This document shows, piece by piece, positions 8,484 through 17,669 of a DNA stretch of 64,000 nt. The notes beneath the pieces are model-generated. The model searched no databases and was not told the origin of the DNA. It was given only the letters and a program-made list of their open reading frames with translations. Source of the stretch: Rhizobium sp. S152 (GTDB lineage: Bacteria > Pseudomonadota > Alphaproteobacteria > Rhizobiales > Rhizobiaceae); contig NZ_JAUDRZ010000002.1 of assembly GCF_030380735.1 (NCBI RefSeq), positions 186,001-250,000 of the forward strand, read 5' to 3'. The first letter of the stretch is position 1, and the number at the start of each line of letters is the position of its first letter. The position numbers and the translations under genes are program-made.

Positions 8484-10088
8484 ATGACAATCAGACGCAT
8501 CACCATGATGGCGGCCTCGCTGGCTGCAGCAACAACACTTAGTATCCTCGTGCTTGCGCAGAGCACCCGCGCAGAGGAGCGCCTCGAAGGCGGCACGATT
8601 ATCTATGTACATGAACAGGAACCGCCCTGCCTCTGGGGCGGATGGGTGCAGCAGGCCTATCTGTCGCGCCAAGTCTTCGACTATCTGGTTAGCTACGACA
8701 ACGGGCAGATCCGGCCCTGGCTTGCGACCGACTGGAGCGAATCCAAAGACCGCAAGACGATCACCTTTCATCTTCGCAAGGACGTCGTCTTCACCGACGG
8801 CGACAAATTTAACGCCGATGCGGTGATTGCCAACTATCCGGCCTGGGAAAAAGGCATCGGCTGGCACGGCTTCACCTACATGAAGGGTTTTACCAAGGTT
8901 GACGATTCGACGGTGGAACTGCATCTGTCGGACCCCAATCCGGAGATCTACAACGTGTTGGCCAACGGCCACTACGGCTTCCAGTCGCCGAAGTCGCTCG
9001 CCAACAATTCCAGCGAACAGAAGTGCTTGACCCCGGTGGGCACCGGCCCGTGGAAGATCGAGAAATGGACACGCGGCTCGGGCATCAGCTTCCTGCGCAA
9101 CGATGCCTATCAATGGGCGCCGGCTAATGCGCATCACAACGGCCCGGCCTATGCCGAGCGGTTGGAATGGAAGTTCGTGCCCGATGCTACGACGCGCTGG
9201 GGCGCGCTGATCAGCGGCCAGGCGAATGTCGCCTACCAGCCGCCGTCGGTGCAATGGAAGGCGGCACAGCAGCGCTTCCAGACACTGGATTTCGTCGCGA
9301 CCGGCCGTCCGCAGGGGCTGTCGTTCAACGTCGCACGCCCGCCCTTTGCCGATCAACGCGTCCGACAGGCCTTCACCTATGCGATCGACCGCAAGAGGAT
9401 TGTCGCGGCGGTGTTCAAGGGGGCCGTGCCCTACGAAGGAAATGGTTCGCTGAGCAAGACCACGCCGCTCTACCTGAATGTCGACGACGGCTACACCTTC
9501 GATGTCGACAAGGCGAACGCGCTGCTCGATCAGGCCGGTTGGTCCAAGCGGGATGCCATGGGCTACCGGGTGAAGGACGGAAAGGTGCTGGAAGCGCGAC
9601 TGCCGTTCAACCAGGCGATCATCGATTCCGAAGGCGCTATCGCGCTGCAGGCGATCCAGGATCAGGTGAAGGCGGTCGGCTTCAAGGTTGACCTCGTGCC
9701 GCTAACCCAGACGGAAGGGTTTGCTGGCGCCTATTCGAAGCCAGATCAAAAGGAAATCAGCTTCGGCTACTGGGTCTGGCCGTCGCCGAACATTCTCGAC
9801 ATCGTCTATAACCACCAGCTAAACGGCCGGCCGAACGGTAACAATACCAGCTTCTTTAACGACGAGGCGGTCGAGGCAAAGATCATCGATGCCCAGCGCG
9901 AAGGCGACCCTGCGCTACGCAAGGCCAAGTTCGATGCGCTCCAGCACTGGTTCTCCGACCAGGCGGTTGCGATCGGCGTCTACAATTTTACCTACAACGT
10001 CGCCGTCGACAACAGGCTGAAGGGCCTCTGGCAGGACCAAGGCAACGGCCTGTTGAACTTCAACGACGCCTATTTCGTCAAGGAGTGA
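8484..10088 (+). CDS. Peptide/nickel-type ABC transporter substrate-binding protein
   Basis: 534-residue SBP_bac_5 protein. Residues 1-30 are a signal peptide (LAAATTLSILVLAQSTRA), then RLEGGTIIYVHEQEPPC. Family landmarks are GQIRPWLATDWSESKDRKTITFHLRKDVVFTDG (in overlapping pieces near residues 75-110) and PPFADQRVRQAFTYAIDRKR near 290. It is the first gene of a complete importer (binding protein, two permeases, double ATPase) directly after an NtaA-family monooxygenase, so the ligand is more likely an organosulfur compound or small conjugate than a nutritional peptide; this is inferred from context. Confidence 0.88.
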   Translation: MTIRRITMMAASLAAATTLSILVLAQSTRAEERLEGGTIIYVHEQEPPCLWGGWVQQAYLSRQVFDYLVSYDNGQIRPWLATDWSESKDRKTITFHLRKDVVFTDGDKFNADAVIANYPAWEKGIGWHGFTYMKGFTKVDDSTVELHLSDPNPEIYNVLANGHYGFQSPKSLANNSSEQKCLTPVGTGPWKIEKWTRGSGISFLRNDAYQWAPANAHHNGPAYAERLEWKFVPDATTRWGALISGQANVAYQPPSVQWKAAQQRFQTLDFVATGRPQGLSFNVARPPFADQRVRQAFTYAIDRKRIVAAVFKGAVPYEGNGSLSKTTPLYLNVDDGYTFDVDKANALLDQAGWSKRDAMGYRVKDGKVLEARLPFNQAIIDSEGAIALQAIQDQVKAVGFKVDLVPLTQTEGFAGAYSKPDQKEISFGYWVWPSPNILDIVYNHQLNGRPNGNNTSFFNDEAVEAKIIDAQREGDPALRKAKFDALQHWFSDQAVAIGVYNFTYNVAVDNRLKGLWQDQGNGLLNFNDAYFVKE

Positions 10089-10091
10089 GCG

Positions 10092-11102
10092 ATGACGGTC
10101 CCGTCCTCCATCACAGACTCGGAGCCGGGGACGCGTGTCTCCCGGCGCCAGCGGGAAGCGGCCGTATGGCGGATGCTCCTGTTGCGACTCGCTTCCGCCC
10201 TCTTCGTGCTGTGGGGTACGGTGACCGTGACCTTCCTGGTGCTGGCGATCCTGCCGGGGGACCGTGCCACGATCCTGCTCAACATTACCTCGGGTCAAGC
10301 GATCGAGCGTACGCTCGAGGAACTGGCGCCAATCAACGAGCGCTATGGCTTCGACCGACCGATCGTCAGCCAATACGTGCATTATGTCTCAGGATTGCTG
10401 CATGGAGATCTCGGGACCTCCTACGAGCTGCAGCGGCCGGTTATCAACGTCATTAGCGAGCAGATCGCGCCGACCTTCACGCTTGCCTTTTCCGCCCTTG
10501 TGCTGGCCTGGCTCTTCACGGTGCCCTGGACGCTACTCACCGCAGGCAATGGCAGACGTGTTGGCGCATTCGGTGCGGCGGCCGAGACCATCATGGCCGG
10601 CCTGCCGCAATACTGGATCGGCATCCTGCTGCTCATCGTCTTTGCGATTCAGTTGGGCTGGTTTCCGGTGATCGGCGGCACAGGCTTTGCCGATACCGTG
10701 CTGCCCACCGTAACGCTGGCGATCCCACTTGCGGGCTTCATCGGCCAGTCAATTCGCAGTGAATTCGACCGCACCATGCAAGAGCCCTTCGTGCTGTCGG
10801 CACGGGCGAGGGGCATGAGCAGCGGTGGCGTGCGGGCGCGCCACGTCCTTCGTCATGCACTCATTCCGGCTATCACGCTGAGCGGTTGGGCGATCGGTCA
10901 CCTCCTGTCTGGCACGGTGCTCGTCGAGACGGTGTTTGCCCGCCCGGGCCTCGGCTCAGTATTGGTAAATGCCGTGAGCAACAAGGATTTCGCGCTGGTT
11001 TCGGGGATCGTGATCCTCAACGCGTTTTTCTACGTCGTCATCAACCTTATCGTCGATCTCATCTATCCGATCGTCGATCCGCGGCTCAGAGGCACGATAT
11101 GA
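10092..11102 (+). CDS. Peptide-type ABC transporter permease, DppB family
   Basis: 336-residue inner-membrane permease with about six membrane segments. The N-terminal LLLRLASALFVLWGTVTVTF is typical of DppB/OppB, followed by GFDRPIVSQYVHYVSGLLHGDLG fragments of the periplasmic loop, and the EAA loop LSARARGMSSGGVRARHVLRHALIP near residue 235-260. AGGAG in the end of the previous gene serves as ribosome-binding site; the two genes are 3 bp apart. Its stop overlaps the start of the second permease (ATGA). Confidence 0.9.
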   Translation: MTVPSSITDSEPGTRVSRRQREAAVWRMLLLRLASALFVLWGTVTVTFLVLAILPGDRATILLNITSGQAIERTLEELAPINERYGFDRPIVSQYVHYVSGLLHGDLGTSYELQRPVINVISEQIAPTFTLAFSALVLAWLFTVPWTLLTAGNGRRVGAFGAAAETIMAGLPQYWIGILLLIVFAIQLGWFPVIGGTGFADTVLPTVTLAIPLAGFIGQSIRSEFDRTMQEPFVLSARARGMSSGGVRARHVLRHALIPAITLSGWAIGHLLSGTVLVETVFARPGLGSVLVNAVSNKDFALVSGIVILNAFFYVVINLIVDLIYPIVDPRLRGTI

Positions 11103-11989
11103 CCATAGATACGATCGATCACGTTCAAGCCATCAGGAAGCGACAGGCCGTTTCCACTACAGCACTTGCTTGGGCCTCGACCCTTGCTAGGCTCCCGCTC
11201 TCGGTGACGATCTCCGTCCTGATCGCGCTGTTCTTTATCCTTGGGGCGCTTGCCCCGTCACTCCTTTCGACGCACTCCCCCTTCGATACAGATCTGCTTG
11301 GCGCCTTGACGCCTCCTTCGGCGGCGCATCTGCTTGGCACCGATGATATCGGTCGCGATCTCTACAGTCGCATCGTCTGGGGCACGCGAGAATCGCTATC
11401 GATCGGCCTCGGTGTCATGGCGGTGGCGATGACTGGCGCCATGGTGCTAGGCTTTTCCGCGGCGCTTGGACCGCGCTGGATAAGTGAGCCGATCAACCGT
11501 TTCATAGAAGTGCTGCTTGCCTTCCCGACGCTGCTTTTGGCGCTGCTCTTCGTGGCGCTGCTTGGCGCGTCCGCGACGAGCCTGCTGATCTCGGTCGGGA
11601 TCGGCACGACGCCCGGTTATGCGCGACTGATCCGGGCGCAGGCGCTCAAGGTGCGCGGCTCCGGTTATGTCGAGGCGGCGATCGCGCTCGGCCATGCGCG
11701 CCGGACGATTTTTCTGCAGCACATTCTGCCCAATGCCTTCCGGCCGCTGGTGGCGCTCGTCGCGCTTGGCATCGGGCAGTCGGTGGTCTGGGCGTCCGGC
11801 CTATCCTTTCTCGGGCTCGGTGTGGCACCGCCATCGCCAGAATGGGGCGCACTTCTGGAAGCGGGCAAGGCCAATATCACTTTTGCCTGGTGGTTGGAGA
11901 TCTTTCCCGGTCTCGCCATCGTGCTCGTGGCGCTCTCGTTCACACAGATTGGGCGCTACATTCAGGATCGCATGGAAGGAAGCCGTTGA
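11099..11989 (+). CDS. Peptide-type ABC transporter permease, DppC family
   Basis: 296-residue permease of the DppC/OppC family. An N-terminal membrane segment lies near residues 33-55, then HLLGTDDIGRDLYSRIVWGTRESL (in pieces), the LGTDDIGRD hallmark of this family, and the EAA loop YVEAAIALGHARRTIFLQHI near 180-200. I chose the ATG at 11099 because it overlaps the previous stop as ATGA, the usual coupling of these permeases. The open frame extends upstream but only inside the preceding gene. Confidence 0.9.
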   Translation: MTIDTIDHVQAIRKRQAVSTTALAWASTLARLPLSVTISVLIALFFILGALAPSLLSTHSPFDTDLLGALTPPSAAHLLGTDDIGRDLYSRIVWGTRESLSIGLGVMAVAMTGAMVLGFSAALGPRWISEPINRFIEVLLAFPTLLLALLFVALLGASATSLLISVGIGTTPGYARLIRAQALKVRGSGYVEAAIALGHARRTIFLQHILPNAFRPLVALVALGIGQSVVWASGLSFLGLGVAPPSPEWGALLEAGKANITFAWWLEIFPGLAIVLVALSFTQIGRYIQDRMEGSR

Positions 11990-13704
11990 TGACCGCATCT
12001 GCCGCAGCTCTGGCTGCCGAGCCGGAAGGCACTGAAACCATCCTCGCGGCGCGCAACCTAAACGTCTGGTTCTCAGACGAGGATGGCAAACGCAAGCATG
12101 TCGTGAAGGGCGTCAATCTCGACCTTCGTCGAGGCCGCTGCGTTGCCCTCGTCGGCGAGTCCGGTTCGGGCAAGAGCGTTACGGCGCGCGCGCTGATCGG
12201 CCTCGCTGGGAATGGCTCGATCGTCGAGGCCGATAGGCTTGAGATCGAAGAGGAGACCTTGCTTGGGCGTAGCGACGCCTGGTGGTGGCGGGTTCGCGGA
12301 TCGAAGGTCGGCTTCATCCTGCAGGATGCGCTTGTTTCGCTCGATCCACTGCGGCCGGTCGGGAACGAGATCAATGAGGCGCTTTCCCTGCATGGCTGGG
12401 GTACCCGCGCCAGCCGCCGAGAAAAGGTGTTGCAGGGCCTCACCGAAGTCGGCGTGCCGGAGCCGGAATTGCGTGCTCGGCAGAGGCCTGGCGAACTGTC
12501 CGGCGGCCTGCGCCAGCGCGCCCTGATCGCGTCGGCGATCGCGCTGCACCCAGATATCGTCATTGCCGACGAGCCGACGACGGCGCTCGACGTCACCGTT
12601 CAAGCCCAGGTGCTCGAGGTGCTGCGACAGATGCTGGACCGCGGTACCAGCGTGATCCTGATCAGCCACGATCTCGCCGTCGTGGCGAAGCTCGCCGATG
12701 TTATCTTAGTGATGAAGGGTGGCACGATCGTCGAAGCCGGCGAAAGCGACGAAATTCTAAGCCGACCGAAGCATGCTTATACGCGGCAGCTCCTGAACGC
12801 CATTCCAAGCGAACACACCAAGGGAACGCGGCTTGCCGCGATCGACCGCATCCCGGCGCGCGTCCTCTTCTCATCCAGAACCCCTGCGCCCACGGAAAGC
12901 GCGCCGCTTCTCGACGGGCGCAACCTGGCCAAAAGCTTTCGCGGGCCGGATGGCCTGGATCGCACCGTTGTGAACGATGTGTCCTTCACGCTTGGGCGTG
13001 GCGAGACGCTCGGTATCGTCGGCGAATCAGGGTCGGGCAAGAGCACGCTCGCCCGGATTGCCCTGTCGCTCGAAGTGCCGGACCGCGGCGAGGTGAGCTT
13101 CCTCGGCCAGCCATGGAGCCATGCCGCATCGGCCAAGCAGCGCGAGATACGCAAGCGCATCTCGGTTGTCTATCAGGATCCGCTTTCGTCCTTCGATCCG
13201 CGCTGGCGCGTATCCCGAATCCTGACCGATGCCATTGTGCTCGGCGATCCGGCGCAGGCCTCGCGCGCCCGGGATCGAGCTGTGGAATTGCTGGAAGCGG
13301 TTGGGCTTGGCGCGACGCAACTCGACCAGTGGCCGTTGCGCATGTCCGGTGGGCAGAGGCAGCGCGTCGCGATTGCCCGCGCGATTGCCACCAATCCGGA
13401 AGTCGTTGTGTTGGACGAAGCCGTATCCGCGCTCGACGTTTCCGTCCAGGCACAGATCCTAGATCTGCTTTCGGACCTGCAGGCGGAGCTTGGAGTCAGC
13501 TACCTGTTCATCTCCCACGATCTTGGTGTCATCCATCACATGAGCGACCGTGTGCTTGTCATGAAGGACGGCCGCGCGGTGGAACAGGGGACGGCGGACG
13601 CAGTGTTTTACGATCCCCGCCACCCGTATACACAAAAGCTGCTGCAGTCCCTGCCGCGGCTGGAATATGCGAAATTGCGCGAGTCGATTGATGGATCGCG
13701 TTGA
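11989..13704 (+). CDS. Double-domain peptide-type ABC ATPase (DppDF-like fusion)
   Basis: 571 residues with two complete ABC ATPase domains in one chain. Domain 1 has Walker A GESGSGKS (residues 56-63), a GELSGGLRQR signature and Walker B IVIADEPTTALD. Domain 2 has Walker A GESGSGKS near 344, RMSGGQRQRVAIARA and VVVLDEAVSALD. Each domain ends with an oligopeptide-type C-terminal extension (HAYTRQLLNAIP, HPYTQKLLQSLP). The ATG overlaps the permease stop as TGATG. It energises the importer encoded just upstream. Domain 2 has DEAVSALD in place of the more usual DEPVSALD, which should not abolish activity. Confidence 0.92.
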   Translation: MTASAAALAAEPEGTETILAARNLNVWFSDEDGKRKHVVKGVNLDLRRGRCVALVGESGSGKSVTARALIGLAGNGSIVEADRLEIEEETLLGRSDAWWWRVRGSKVGFILQDALVSLDPLRPVGNEINEALSLHGWGTRASRREKVLQGLTEVGVPEPELRARQRPGELSGGLRQRALIASAIALHPDIVIADEPTTALDVTVQAQVLEVLRQMLDRGTSVILISHDLAVVAKLADVILVMKGGTIVEAGESDEILSRPKHAYTRQLLNAIPSEHTKGTRLAAIDRIPARVLFSSRTPAPTESAPLLDGRNLAKSFRGPDGLDRTVVNDVSFTLGRGETLGIVGESGSGKSTLARIALSLEVPDRGEVSFLGQPWSHAASAKQREIRKRISVVYQDPLSSFDPRWRVSRILTDAIVLGDPAQASRARDRAVELLEAVGLGATQLDQWPLRMSGGQRQRVAIARAIATNPEVVVLDEAVSALDVSVQAQILDLLSDLQAELGVSYLFISHDLGVIHHMSDRVLVMKDGRAVEQGTADAVFYDPRHPYTQKLLQSLPRLEYAKLRESIDGSR

Positions 13705-13755
13705 GAGTGGGGTCTAATCCGCACTTGCGAAGATCGATAGGCCGGTCTGGGCGTT

Positions 13756-13929
13756 ATGCGCGTTGACCCGGCTGGACATCTCACACATTTCGTTGATCTT
13801 CCCGAAGGTGCTTCACCGGCCAACATCGCGTTCGAACGGGCAGATTCCGATTGCCTCTTTGGTCATGGCTCGGAGGTGCTGAGCGGCGTCGATTTGCCGA
13901 GAAACGCTTCTTCTAGCCGCGAGTCCTAG
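13756..13929 (+). pseudogene. Possible SMP-30/gluconolactonase-type fragment
   Basis: A 57-codon frame reads MRVDPAGHLTHFVDLPEGAS, then NIAFE and LFGHGSEVLSGVDLP. This resembles the last blades of SMP-30/gluconolactonase-like proteins, where a [VI]xRVDPxGxxTHFVxLPxG segment precedes a TNIxFGG segment. No N-terminal part is present upstream, so it would be a 3' remnant. It lies in the 473-bp space between the double ATPase gene and the SsuD-like gene. The rest of that space (13930-14177) has only short frames with no domain I can name. Confidence 0.35.
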
Positions 13930-14177
13930 GGCTGGGAAGGGTACGTGGTGGGGTGGCAATCGGACGGGAATGCTTTCTGCGTGGTATCGAACGCCGCGCT
14001 TGCCGCCACCCGCGCCGAAAGCCGAACGGCCGAAGTTGTCTTCTATAATCCTCCCGGGGCCGAAAAGCCGGATGACTATCAATCGCGACTAGCGACCGCG
14101 TGCCGCCTTTGGATAGTTGATCTGCAGATAGGACAATAAAAGCTCGGTCGTGAACTTCAGCTCCTGCATGGCAAATT

Positions 14178-15248
14178 TTAATCTCTCAGGAGCGGCAGCA
14201 ACCTGTCTCCCTGCCGTCTGATTTCCGCGAGGTAGGGCGTATCCGAGAGCACGAAGTGCGAAATGCCGAGATCCCGGTATTTGCGCAGCGACGAAGCGAC
14301 ATCTTCGGCCGAGCCGACCAACCATGTCGTTCCAGCGCCGCCGCCCCCAAATTTGCCGGGCGCGGTATAGAGGTTGTCGTCGAGCACATCGCCGCGCTCG
14401 TGCAAGTCCAGGAGGCGGCGCTGGCCGACCGCGACGGAGCCACGGTGGTCCTGCCAGCTCCCGCCCTGATTTGCGGCCATGGCGGCAACCTTCTTTTCGG
14501 CATCCGCCCAGGCTTCCTCGCGCGTCTCCCGCACGAGCGTGGTGATCCTCAGGCCGAACTCCAGTGGCGCAAGATCGCGGTCGAGATCACGGCTCAGGCC
14601 CTTTAGTTTGTCGATTCGTTCCCTGACACCGTCGAGCGGTTCCCCCCAGAACAGCTGGACGTCCGCCTCGGTCGCGGCGACCTTTTCCGCCGCCTCCGAG
14701 GCGCCGCCGAAATAGAGCTTCGGGTGACGGCGGTTGCCGTTTCCGGCAATGCGCGGCTGGACAGTCGAGCCGTCCACCCGGAAATGCTGGCCCGCCGCGC
14801 TGACATTTTCTTCCGTCCAGAGGCGGCGCACGAGGCGCATGAATTCCTTGGTGCGCGCATAACGATGGGCCTGATCGCCTTCGCTGTCGCCATAGGCAGC
14901 GAGATTGTCCTGCCCGGAGACGATATTAACGCGGACGCGGCCGCCGCTGAGGTGGTCGAGCGTTGCCGCAGCAGAGGCGAAGTTCGCCGGGCGCCAATAG
15001 CCGGGACGGACAGCGATCAGCGGCTCGAAGGTCGTGGTGCGTGCTGCAAGCGCCGCAGCAACCGTAAACGTATCCGGCCGTCCCCAGCCGGTGCCGATTA
15101 GCGCGCCTCTCCAGCCGTGATCCTCCAGTGCCTGCGCGTGCTCTGTCAGCGTCTCCAGGCTGTTGTGACCGACGGTGGCGCTGTCGCCGCGGTGACCGGC
15201 CTTGATGTCGTTCGGTATGTACCAGAGAAATGCGGAGCTTTTGGTCAT
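14178..15248 (-). CDS. ssuD: Alkanesulfonate monooxygenase-like LLM flavoprotein (SsuD type)
   Basis: 356-residue FMNH2-dependent enzyme of the SsuD branch of the luciferase-like family; SsuD releases sulfite from C-S bonds of sulfonates, giving the aldehyde. Landmarks are SAFLWYIPNDIKAGHRGD, LIGTGWGRPDTFTVAAALAA, LIAVRPGYWRP, LSGGRVRVNIVSGQD, YARTKEFMRLVRRLW, HPKLYFGGASEAAEKVAA and the C-terminal TTWLVGSAEDVASSLRKY. Length is close to that of SsuD (about 380). It follows the nitroreductase-family flavin reductase by 44 bp on the same strand, which supplies a reduced-flavin partner. The exact sulfonate is unknown. Confidence 0.82.
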   Translation of the reverse strand: MTKSSAFLWYIPNDIKAGHRGDSATVGHNSLETLTEHAQALEDHGWRGALIGTGWGRPDTFTVAAALAARTTTFEPLIAVRPGYWRPANFASAAATLDHLSGGRVRVNIVSGQDNLAAYGDSEGDQAHRYARTKEFMRLVRRLWTEENVSAAGQHFRVDGSTVQPRIAGNGNRRHPKLYFGGASEAAEKVAATEADVQLFWGEPLDGVRERIDKLKGLSRDLDRDLAPLEFGLRITTLVRETREEAWADAEKKVAAMAANQGGSWQDHRGSVAVGQRRLLDLHERGDVLDDNLYTAPGKFGGGGAGTTWLVGSAEDVASSLRKYRDLGISHFVLSDTPYLAEIRRQGDRLLPLLRD

Positions 15249-15292
15249 GCCTATGCCTGCTGATTAATCTGCTGAATGACGCGAAGTTGCGC

Positions 15293-16138
15293 CTACTTGA
15301 GCGCGAAGCCCAGCTTTCGGATGACGCGCTTGAGAGCGTGGCGGCCTTTCAATGCTGCGACGGTTCCGATGCGGTTGCCGACCTGTTCGGTCCAGTCGAT
15401 GCGCGGCATTCCCTGTTCCGCCTGGAAGGTTCCGAGTGCCTTGTTATATGCGTCGAGGGCAGCCCGGTGCGCTCCCGGATTGTAGCGGTTGCGATGGACG
15501 ATCGTTTCCTGGCCCAGCCGTGGCTTGACGTCGGCAGGTTTGGCCGGATCGGGATAGCCGACCGTCAGGCCGAAGACCGGGAACACGCCGTCGGGCAGAC
15601 AGAGTTCGCGTGCAACGGTTTCCGGATCATTGCGGATGGCGCCGATGTAGCAGGTGCCGAAGCCGAGGGATTCGAGGGCCACAACGGCGTTCTGCGCGGC
15701 AAGCGCGGCATCGACGACGCCGAGCAGAAAGCTCTCCACATAGTCGAGACCATCAGCCGTGCCGCCCCGCGTCTCAGCAATGTCGCGTGGGCGGGCGAGA
15801 TCGGCCAGCCAAACCAGAACAAGGGGCGCCTGGGCGATCTGACGCTGATTGCCCGCAACGGAATTCAGGCGGTCCTTGATGTGCTTGTCTTCGACAACAA
15901 TCACGCTCCAGGCCTGGAGGTTCGACGAGCTAGGCGCCGATTGGGCCGCTGCGATGGCAAGCTCGATCATATGTTCGGGCAGGGCGTGTGGGAGATAATC
16001 GCGCACGCTGCGGTGAGACAGGATTGCGCCCAGAGCCTCGTTCCATTCTCCCGACAAATTTCGATCACTGCGATATCGGCTCTTCGCAAGTGCAAGTAAC
16101 CTGTCTTTTTGCGGCGCGATAGGCGCTGACAAAGTCAT
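15293..16138 (-). CDS. Nitroreductase-family NAD(P)H:FMN oxidoreductase
   Basis: 281-residue protein of the NfsA/Frp-like nitroreductase fold. The FMN-binding N-terminal motif is ILSHRSVRDYLPHALPEHM (residues 39-57), followed by AAQSAPSSSNLQAWSVIVV; the central helices have AALAAQNAVVALESLGFGTCYIG, and the C-terminal part has GLTVGYPDPA and KPRLGQETIVHRNRY. AAGGAG lies 7 bp before the ATG. Because it precedes an SsuD-like gene and is divergent from an NtaA-like gene, the likely role is to supply reduced FMN to these monooxygenases in place of SsuE (inferred). Confidence 0.82.
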   Translation of the reverse strand: MTLSAPIAPQKDRLLALAKSRYRSDRNLSGEWNEALGAILSHRSVRDYLPHALPEHMIELAIAAAQSAPSSSNLQAWSVIVVEDKHIKDRLNSVAGNQRQIAQAPLVLVWLADLARPRDIAETRGGTADGLDYVESFLLGVVDAALAAQNAVVALESLGFGTCYIGAIRNDPETVARELCLPDGVFPVFGLTVGYPDPAKPADVKPRLGQETIVHRNRYNPGAHRAALDAYNKALGTFQAEQGMPRIDWTEQVGNRIGTVAALKGRHALKRVIRKLGFALK

Positions 16139-16239
16139 TCACGTCTCCTTGGACGGTATGCGGGCCGCGCCCGTGAGCTGGAACATGCCCGCTCCGGAGC
16201 CGCGGTTCCAACTACAAAAGTTCCTTCAGCACCATCTAA

Positions 16240-16266
16240 ATAGAATATAATTTCTATAGATAATAT
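16240..16266. promoter_or_regulatory. AT-rich palindromic element in the second divergent monooxygenase promoter
   Basis: Inverted repeat ATAGAA-N6-TTCTAT (16240-16257) followed by AGATAATAT. The run TTCTATAGATAATAT differs at two positions from TTCTATAGTTATTAT at 6896-6910. It lies 102 bp before the nitroreductase ATG and about 50 bp before the NtaA-like ATG at 16310. It may be a shared operator or promoter element for the sulfur-related operons. Confidence 0.55.
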
Positions 16267-16309
16267 TTTTTTGCCTTAGCCTGAGTGCTCTTTCGAACCG
16301 GAGCTTGAA

Positions 16310-17662
16310 ATGGCTGAACGAACGCAACTTAAGCTTGGCGCGTTTCTCTACCCTACCGGACACCACATCGCCGCCTGGCGTCATCCGGATGCGCAGGCGG
16401 ATGCAGGTTCCAATTTCGCTCATTATGTGGAGCTGGCGCAGCTTGCCGAACGCGCCAAGTTCGATCTGATCTTCATGGCCGATGGCGTTGGAACGCGGGG
16501 AACCGATATCGAGGCACTGAGCCGGACGGCGACGCGTTATGTCGCGCAGTTCGAGCCGATCACGCTGCTCTCGGCGCTTGCTGCTGTGACGCGCAATATC
16601 GGCTTCGTAGCAACAGCCTCGACATCCTTTAACGAGCCCTATCATATCGCCCGCAAATTCGCTTCGCTCGATCACATCAGCGGCGGCCGCGCAGGGTGGA
16701 ACCTCGTCACTTCTTCCAGCGAACACGAAGCGCATAATTTCGGTCGCGATGAGCATTATGCCCACGGGGAGCGCTACCAGCGCGCCGAGGAATTCGCCGA
16801 TGTCGTCACCGGGCTGTGGGATACCTGGGAGGAGGGCGCCTTCCCTCGCGATAAGCAGAGCGGCCTCTATTTTGATCCCGAAAAGCAGCATGTCCTCAAT
16901 CATAAGGGCAAGTTCTTTAAGGTCCGAGGGCCGCTGAACGTCGCGCGTTCGCCCCAAGGACATCCAGTGCTCGTCCAGGCAGGCTCTTCCGAGCCCGGCA
17001 AGGAACTCGCTGCGCGCACTGCAGAGGTCGTCTTTACCGCGCATCAGACATTCGATGACGCCCGGACCTTCTACGCCGATCTCAAGGGTCGGCTAGGCAA
17101 ATACGGCCGTCACCCGGATGATCTGAAGGTGATGCCCGGCATCTTTCCTGTCATCGGCCGCACGATCGCCGAGGCGGAAGAGAAGTTCGAAGAAATACAA
17201 GAACTGATCCATCCTGTTGTCGGCCTGGCATTGCTAAGCGGCATGACCGGTGGTGTCGATCTTTCCACCTATCCGCTTGATGGGCCGGTGCCGGCGCTGC
17301 CGGAGACCAATGCCAGCAAGAGCCGCCAGCGCCTGCTGCTCGATCTCGCTCATCGTGAGAACCTGACGATCCGCCAGCTCTATCTCAGGATTGCTGGTGC
17401 GCGCGGTCACCGGCAGATCGTCGGCACGCCGGCGCAGATCGCCGACGAGATGCAACACTGGTTCATCGAAGGTGCGGCTGATGGTTTCAACGTGATGCCG
17501 CCGCATCTGCCTGTCGGCCTTCGCGATTTTGTCGAACTCGTGCTTCCGGAACTGCGCCACCGCGGCCTGTTTCGCAGCGAATATGAAGGCAAGACGCTAA
17601 GGCAGAATCTGGGGCTGCGCACGCCTCAGCATCCGGCATCCGCCCCTCTTGCAGCCGAGTAG
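16310..17662 (+). CDS. NtaA/SnaA/DszA-family FMNH2-dependent monooxygenase (second copy)
   Basis: 450-residue LLM-family enzyme, related in layout to the protein at 7052-8449 but clearly diverged. Landmarks are LGAFLYPTGHHIAAWRHP (residues 10-27), AERAKFDLIFMADG, FASLDHISGGRAGWNLVTS, EEFADVVTGLWDTWE, HPVLVQAGSSEPGKELAART and the C-terminal GTPAQIADEMQHWFIEGAAD. GGAG lies 6 bp before the ATG. It heads an operon with an Ssu-type ABC importer, so the substrate is probably an aliphatic sulfonate or sulfur ester taken up by that transporter (inferred). Confidence 0.88.
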   Translation: MAERTQLKLGAFLYPTGHHIAAWRHPDAQADAGSNFAHYVELAQLAERAKFDLIFMADGVGTRGTDIEALSRTATRYVAQFEPITLLSALAAVTRNIGFVATASTSFNEPYHIARKFASLDHISGGRAGWNLVTSSSEHEAHNFGRDEHYAHGERYQRAEEFADVVTGLWDTWEEGAFPRDKQSGLYFDPEKQHVLNHKGKFFKVRGPLNVARSPQGHPVLVQAGSSEPGKELAARTAEVVFTAHQTFDDARTFYADLKGRLGKYGRHPDDLKVMPGIFPVIGRTIAEAEEKFEEIQELIHPVVGLALLSGMTGGVDLSTYPLDGPVPALPETNASKSRQRLLLDLAHRENLTIRQLYLRIAGARGHRQIVGTPAQIADEMQHWFIEGAADGFNVMPPHLPVGLRDFVELVLPELRHRGLFRSEYEGKTLRQNLGLRTPQHPASAPLAAE

Positions 17663-17669
17663 GATCACC

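Noticed and set aside
10886..11098. Upstream extension of the DppC-type permease frame
   Set aside because: Lies wholly inside the DppB-type gene in another frame; the ATGA overlap at 11099 is the normal start.
13945..14139. A 64-codon open frame after the gluconolactonase-like remnant
   Set aside because: No ribosome-binding site or recognisable family; likely chance.
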